A DNA stretch of 33,496 nucleotides from a virus, in the IMG/VR virus record IMGVR_UViG_3300009164_000025, positions 1 to 33,496 of that record; one strand, given 5' to 3'. The stretch's first letter is position 1. Each line of letters starts with the position of its first letter. Of this stretch, positions 29,339 to 33,496 are shown in pieces. Both the position numbers and the translations under genes were made by a program. The notes below the pieces were generated by a model. It was not told where the DNA came from, did no database searches, and was given only the letters and a program-made list of their open reading frames with translations.

Positions 29339-29907
29339 GCCAAGCACTGCAAACTGCCAGCGTTCAAGCACCAGGCTTCTTTGGGCTGAACACGCAAGAC
29401 TCGCCTTTGGACTTGGCGGCTGGGTTTGCTTTGGACGCTACCAACTGCATCATTGACCAGTATGGGCGCATTGGTGCTAGGAATGGTTGGTCAAAGATAA
29501 ATGCGGCATCAGGTAATCTGGGCGCTAACGATGTTGGCGTGATCCATGAATTAGTGCAAACTGATGGAACCATCACTGTTCTGTTTGCAGGCAACAACAA
29601 ACTTTTCAAGTTAAGCAGCACCAATACGGTGACCGAGTTGACGTATGGCGGCGGTGGTACTGCGCCTACGATTACCGCTAACAACTGGTCGTGCGCTTCT
29701 CTTAACGGTATTACTTACTTCTTTCAAACTGGGCATGATCCATTGATCTATGACCCTGCGGTAAGCACAACGACATACAGGCGCGTAAGTGAGAAAACTG
29801 GTTATGTAGCTACTGTACCAAGTGGAGATATTGTTATCTCAGCGTTTGGACGTTTATGGGTTGCTAATACTGCTTCCGTAAAAAGCACGGTTTACTTTTC
29901 TGATTGA
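29335..29907 (+). CDS. Tail tubular B / stabilisation-type protein, N-terminal part before an in-frame TGA
   Basis: This part encodes 190 aa and stops at TGA 29905-29907 after VYFSD. It begins QTASVQAPGFFGLNTQDSPL and contains NCIIDQYGRIGARNGW, a motif typical of the large beta-propeller-like tail proteins next to the adaptor gene (P22 gp10 / T7 gp12 position). Reading on in the same frame gives 413 more codons to 31149, and the join (FSD-stop-LAGHIWSTGTSG) looks like one protein. So this is either a broken gene, a base error, or a readthrough site. The full-length product would be about 604 residues. Confidence 0.75.
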   Translation: MSQALQTASVQAPGFFGLNTQDSPLDLAAGFALDATNCIIDQYGRIGARNGWSKINAASGNLGANDVGVIHELVQTDGTITVLFAGNNKLFKLSSTNTVTELTYGGGGTAPTITANNWSCASLNGITYFFQTGHDPLIYDPAVSTTTYRRVSEKTGYVATVPSGDIVISAFGRLWVANTASVKSTVYFSD

Positions 29908-31149
29908 TTGGCGGGTCATATCTGGTCAACTGGAACATCTGGCTCCTTGAACGTGGACAGGGTTTGGACTAATGGAGCCGATGAGATCACCGGCCTGGCA
30001 ACGCATAACGGTTCGTTAATCATCTTTGGCAAACGTCAAATCTTGGTATATCAGAATGCAACAACCCCGTCCACCATGTCATTGGCTGATGCTGTTGGCG
30101 GTATCGGCTGCACCGCTAGGGACACCATCCAAAGCACGGGTAAGGACGTTCTTTTCCTGTCCAATTCTGGCGTTAGATCGTTTGCCAGGACAATCATTGA
30201 GAAGTCAGCGCCACTAGGCGATTTATCAAAGAATGTTCGTAATGACTTGATGGCATCACTTGCAAGCGAAACGCTTGCTAACGTCAAATCAGTCTATTCT
30301 GAGAAGGAAGCGTTCTACTTGCTCACGCTGCCATCCACCAAGCAAGTCTACTGCTTTGATACTCGAACGCAGTTGCAGGACGGATCGTTTAGGGTGACTG
30401 TTTGGGACTCAATTGAACCTACTTCACTTCTATATAGACGCAATGGCGATTTGGTTATAGGTAAGAACGGTTACTTGGGTAAGTACGAAAACTATCAGGA
30501 TGACACCTCATCGTACCGTTTGCAGTATTACACCAATCAATCGGACATAGGGATTGCAAATGCCACTTCAGTCTTAAAGAAGTTAAAGGCTGTTGTTATT
30601 GGTGGGTCTAACCAGTTTGTCACTATGAAGTGGGCTTTTGACTTTACGACAAACTATTTATCCAATAATGTTGCGATACCAACGCAAAGCGTTGCAGAGT
30701 ATGGGATTGCTGAGTACGACAATCCAGATGGTCAAGTGGTAACAATTACTAATGCAAGCCCATCAGTAATTACTTCTGTTGATTTGTCTGAGTTTGTAAA
30801 CAACAATACAGTTACTCTTACAACAACTGGAACATTGCCATCAGGATTTAGTGTTTTAACCACTTACTATATTATCAACGCATCTACTAACACTTGTAAT
30901 TTGTCTCTAACTCCTTCACCTGGAACGGCAATAAACACAAGCAGTTCTGGTTCTGGAACTCACACTATGCAACACATACATCCCACCGTAGTATCTAACT
31001 ATTCTGCCGGTGTTGCTTTGCAAACTTTAGTTACGCAAGCAAGTGGCGCGGGTAAAATTGTCCAAACTGGTTACGAATCAACAATTAATGGTTCTCCGTT
31101 GTCTATTCAGAAGATAGAAATCCAATTTAAGGATGGGAAGCAAACATGA
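29908..31149 (+). CDS. Tail tubular B / stabilisation-type protein, C-terminal part after the TGA
   Basis: This is the continuation of the preceding frame, 413 codons from TTG 29908. GHIWSTGTSGSLNVDRVWTN followed by GADEITGLATHNGSLIIFGK is what one expects in the middle of such a protein, not at a start. There is no ribosome site near 29908, so independent initiation there is unlikely. The frame is otherwise intact to its stop, which overlaps the tail collar gene as ATGA. A strictly dead gene would be expected to decay further, so readthrough or a single base error is more likely. Confidence 0.75.
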   Translation: MAGHIWSTGTSGSLNVDRVWTNGADEITGLATHNGSLIIFGKRQILVYQNATTPSTMSLADAVGGIGCTARDTIQSTGKDVLFLSNSGVRSFARTIIEKSAPLGDLSKNVRNDLMASLASETLANVKSVYSEKEAFYLLTLPSTKQVYCFDTRTQLQDGSFRVTVWDSIEPTSLLYRRNGDLVIGKNGYLGKYENYQDDTSSYRLQYYTNQSDIGIANATSVLKKLKAVVIGGSNQFVTMKWAFDFTTNYLSNNVAIPTQSVAEYGIAEYDNPDGQVVTITNASPSVITSVDLSEFVNNNTVTLTTTGTLPSGFSVLTTYYIINASTNTCNLSLTPSPGTAINTSSSGSGTHTMQHIHPTVVSNYSAGVALQTLVTQASGAGKIVQTGYESTINGSPLSIQKIEIQFKDGKQT

Positions 31150-31856
31150 CAAATTACACACAGTCCACTAACTTTGCCACTAAGGATGCGCTTACGTCTG
31201 GAAATCCTTTGAAGATTGTCAAGGGTACAGAGATCAATACCGAGTTTGCCAACATTGCTATCGCAGTAGCAACCAAGGCAGATACGGCAAGCCCCACTTT
31301 CACGGGTACTCCAACCCTGCCAACGGGAACGATTGGAGTTACCCAAAGTTCTGGTAATAGTAGTACGGCATTGGCAACTACTGCCTTTGTGCAGGCGGCA
31401 TTCCAAATATTACATCCAGTTGGGTCTATCTACATCAATGCTACCAACGCAACTAACCCTGGTACTTTGCTTGGTTTTGGTACTTGGACAGCGTTCGGTG
31501 CAGGCCGTGTGCCGGTAGGTTTTAACTCTGCAAATGCTTTATTTGATACTGCTGAAGAAACAGGCGGTAGCGCTGACGCGATTATTCCGTTTCACACGCA
31601 TACTGCCACCTCAACAGATGCTGGTCATAACCATAGTATGGGCAGAGTTGCTGGTGGGAATGGCTCTCTACAATTTAACTCTGCTTCTGGTATGGCAGAT
31701 ATTAGTCCAAATACTGGAACAGCATCTGCCAGCATTACTACAACAATAAATAACGCTGCTTCAACAAACTGGCAGGGTGATGCTACAGTGACTAACATAA
31801 ATAATGCTAACTATCAGCCCTACATTACTGTATATATGTGGAAACGCACGGCATGA
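31146..31856 (+). CDS. Tail collar / short fibre protein
   Basis: The product is 236 aa. After an N-terminal virion-binding part with repeat-like PTFTGTPTLPTGTIGVTQSS, TAFVQAAFQILHPVGSIYIN and GFGTWTAFGAGRVPVGFNSA are typical of phage tail collar domain proteins. His residues cluster in PFHTHTATSTDAGHNHSMG, possibly coordinating iron as in short tail fibre tips. The C-terminal end YQPYITVYMWKRTA is a standard ending for this family. It probably forms a trimeric fibre or tail tip. Confidence 0.8.
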   Translation: MTNYTQSTNFATKDALTSGNPLKIVKGTEINTEFANIAIAVATKADTASPTFTGTPTLPTGTIGVTQSSGNSSTALATTAFVQAAFQILHPVGSIYINATNATNPGTLLGFGTWTAFGAGRVPVGFNSANALFDTAEETGGSADAIIPFHTHTATSTDAGHNHSMGRVAGGNGSLQFNSASGMADISPNTGTASASITTTINNAASTNWQGDATVTNINNANYQPYITVYMWKRTA

Positions 31857-32149
31857 TTTTGCACCACTTTAGCGATGGTTTGTACGCAAAGGAAACTCAC
31901 ATTCCTTCTGGTCAGATGTTGATGCAGCACAAGCATGAGTATTCCCACTTTGGAATTCTTGCTAAAGGGAAAGTGGTTTTTGTTAAGGATGGGGACATAC
32001 AGATTATTGATGCGCCTGCCTGTTTGAATATTGTCGCTGGCGAGAATCATGGCATCAAAGCCATGACCGATGTTGTTTGGTATTGCATTCATCATACTGA
32101 CGAGAAAGACCCGTCAAAGATAGATGATGTTTTGATTAAAGGGGAATAA
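31853..32149 (+). CDS. Cupin-fold small protein
   Basis: The product is 98 aa from ATG 31853, which overlaps the collar stop as ATGA; upstream GTG 31838 is inside that gene. Cupin features: QHKHEYSHFGILAKGKVVF with H26, H28, H32 and E29 as likely metal ligands, and APACLNIVAGENHGIKAMT with H66. Cupins bind metals or small ligands; in this phage context the role is unknown. Its place between the collar gene and injection proteins suggests a virion or tail-tip function. Confidence 0.75.
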   Translation: MILHHFSDGLYAKETHIPSGQMLMQHKHEYSHFGILAKGKVVFVKDGDIQIIDAPACLNIVAGENHGIKAMTDVVWYCIHHTDEKDPSKIDDVLIKGE

Positions 32150-32150
32150 T

Positions 32151-33158
32151 ATGCCTTGGATTATTGCTGGTGCTGGTTTACTTGGCGGGTATCTACAGGG
32201 TGAATCAGCAAAAAGTGCTGCTAATACGCAGGCCGCTGCACAGCGAGAAGCTGGCAGATTAGCCGCTGAAGAAGCCCGTTTTCGTCCTGTTGGTGTAACG
32301 AATAGGTTTGGATCATCTCAGTTCACTACAGGCCCAGATGGGCGCGTTAGCGGGGCTGGATACACCTTGTCGCCAGAAACGCTGGCGATGCAAAATCGTT
32401 TCATGGGGTTGGCTGGTCAAGGGTTGACGCAGGCAGAGGGAGCGCAACAGCAGTTCGCGCCATTGATGCAGGGAGGCCAAGGTTTATTTAATCTTGGTTC
32501 GCAATACTTAGCGCAATCACCAGAACAAGTAGCGCAAAGATACATGGCAAAACGTATGGATTTGCTTGCTCCGAGCCGTGAGCGTTCAATGGCGCAGTTG
32601 CAGAACACTTTGTTCCAGCAAGGCCGTGGCGGGTTGAGCGTTGGAGGTACTGGATTGCGGCCTGGTGGTGGCGAGGGATTAAGAGCTACCACTCCAGAGA
32701 TGGAAGCATATTACAACGCCATAGCACAGCAAGATGCTGCATTGTCGGCAGAAGCAGAGCAAGCAGGCCAGGAAAATGTGAGATTTGGTGCTGGGTTGCT
32801 TGGCACTGGTGGCAACTTGATTACTCAAGGCTATCAGGGCCAGGTGGGTGCTTTGTCGCCTTACCAAGCGTATCTACAAGGCGTTACGGGGCTGGAGTCA
32901 TTGGGAGAACAAACCCTTAATACCGGCATCAATATTGGCGCTAAAGGGATGAGTCCTAGCGCGGCTAATGCTATGTACGGTGGCGGCATGGCAGCGGCAG
33001 GAAGCAACTATGCTGCTAACGCTTACAACCCATTTGCAACTGCATTGATGGGTGCATCTAAGAATCCTCAATTGATGAGTGGGGTAAAGAATGTATTTAG
33101 CGGTAAAAGTTCAGTGCCTGGGTGGGATGATTATGTAGCATCTGGTTACGTTTTATAA
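32151..33158 (+). CDS. Ala/Gly-rich internal virion-type protein
   Basis: The product is 335 aa. The N-terminus is a hydrophobic stretch (PWIIAGAGLLGGYLQGESAK), then an Ala-rich helical region. Gly/Gln-rich segments follow (GRGGLSVGGTGLRPGGGEGL). This resembles the P22 gp7-like injection proteins in composition and position, first of three large proteins after the tail genes. It may pass with the DNA into the envelope. No enzyme motif is visible. The start is just after the cupin gene, with GGGGAATAAT ahead of ATG 32151. Confidence 0.65.
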   Translation: MPWIIAGAGLLGGYLQGESAKSAANTQAAAQREAGRLAAEEARFRPVGVTNRFGSSQFTTGPDGRVSGAGYTLSPETLAMQNRFMGLAGQGLTQAEGAQQQFAPLMQGGQGLFNLGSQYLAQSPEQVAQRYMAKRMDLLAPSRERSMAQLQNTLFQQGRGGLSVGGTGLRPGGGEGLRATTPEMEAYYNAIAQQDAALSAEAEQAGQENVRFGAGLLGTGGNLITQGYQGQVGALSPYQAYLQGVTGLESLGEQTLNTGINIGAKGMSPSAANAMYGGGMAAAGSNYAANAYNPFATALMGASKNPQLMSGVKNVFSGKSSVPGWDDYVASGYVL

Positions 33159-33170
33159 GAGGGAATCATC

Positions 33171-33496
33171 ATGGCAGAAATAGTACAAACCCTTTTTGGC
33201 GTTACTCCACAAGCCTATCAGCAACAACAAGCTGATATGGCTGGTGAGCAAGCATTACAGTACGCCAAGCTAGACCCGTTTCAGCAAGCAAATTACGCTA
33301 TTGGTCGCGGTGCTTATGGCTTGGCTGGTGCGATAGGCGGTGCTCTCGGAGGCCAAGACCCTGAGTTGCAGAAGATCAGCCAGCGCCAGGCATTGCTTGG
33401 CATGATTGATCCGACAAATCCAGACTCCTACGCACAGGCAATACAAGCGGCATTGCAAGCTGGCGATACTGAGGCAGCGTATGCCTTGCGCGGTGA
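33171..33496 (+). CDS. Injection-type protein, N-terminal part (continues at 1)
   Basis: This is the 5' part of the gene whose remainder lies at 1-1255 on the circle. ATG 33171 is 12 bases after the previous stop, with GAGGG upstream. It begins AEIVQTLFGVTPQAYQQQQA and contains a Gly-rich short segment AYGLAGAIGGALGG. The last 123 bases repeat the start of the window. On the closed molecule the protein has 485 residues. Confidence 0.8.
   Translation, partial: MAEIVQTLFGVTPQAYQQQQADMAGEQALQYAKLDPFQQANYAIGRGAYGLAGAIGGALGGQDPELQKISQRQALLGMIDPTNPDSYAQAIQAALQAGDTEAAYALRG
33374..33496. repeat. Terminal direct repeat, right copy
   Basis: This copy is identical to 1-123 and marks the circular join. 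Removing one copy leaves about 33,373 bp. Confidence 0.95.

Noticed and set aside
1-33496. CRISPR array, tRNA genes, insertion sequences, phage RNA polymerase
   Set aside because: No repeat-spacer pattern, cloverleaf, transposase or single-subunit RNA polymerase motif was seen on either strand by eye.

Overview
The window is a complete small tailed-phage genome cut open inside a gene. The first 123 bases recur exactly as the last 123 bases (1-123 = 33374-33496), and one reading frame runs across the join, so the molecule is circular or circularly permuted, about 33,373 bp. Gene content and order (short TerL, P22-like portal, scaffold, coat, two tail-tube-like genes, tail collar protein, three large internal or injection-type proteins, holin, lysozyme) suggest a podovirus. 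Small-gene families point to an uncultured aquatic phage of a Gram-negative, probably proteobacterial (perhaps Burkholderiales) host; the host call is inference from remembered families.

Layout. (1) 33171-3336 across the join: injection-type virion proteins. (2) 3356-4742: lysis cassette with two membrane proteins (one a 3-TM holin type), a small secreted-like protein and a GH24 lysozyme with an E-C-T catalytic triad. (3) 4788-6132: calcineurin-like phosphoesterase and a very acidic protein. (4) 6018-8683, minus strand: ten small, mostly overlapping early-type genes. (5) 8684-8864: divergent control region with three copies of a 16-bp dyad. (6) 8865-12938: Cro-like regulator, then DpdA (7-deazaguanine DNA transglycosylase), a VUT/YhhQ precursor transporter, RuvC-like resolvase, PD-(D/E)XK DUF2800-type nuclease, SSB-like protein and small genes, ending at a strong terminator. 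(7) 13012-16093: primase-helicase, a repeat array with a long hairpin, and two unknown genes. (8) 16094-16664: non-coding, with iteron-like repeats and eight DnaA boxes, a likely plasmid/oriC-style origin. (9) 16665-33158: packaging, head and tail genes.

How it works together. The genome has its own primase-helicase, nuclease, SSB-like protein and resolvase but no recognisable DNA polymerase, RNA polymerase or integrase, so it probably uses the host replisome, consistent with the DnaA boxes. DpdA next to a YhhQ-type transporter, with no preQ0 biosynthesis genes, suggests that the phage modifies guanines in its DNA using host-made or imported 7-deazaguanine precursor. The Cro-like gene leads this operon and may control it through the three dyads.

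Main oddities: the minimal DpdA plus transporter pair, the dyads, the DnaA-box origin with two separate repeat arrays, an in-frame TGA within a tail gene at 29905, and a 115-bp antisense overlap between an acidic protein and a Ser-rich protein tail.
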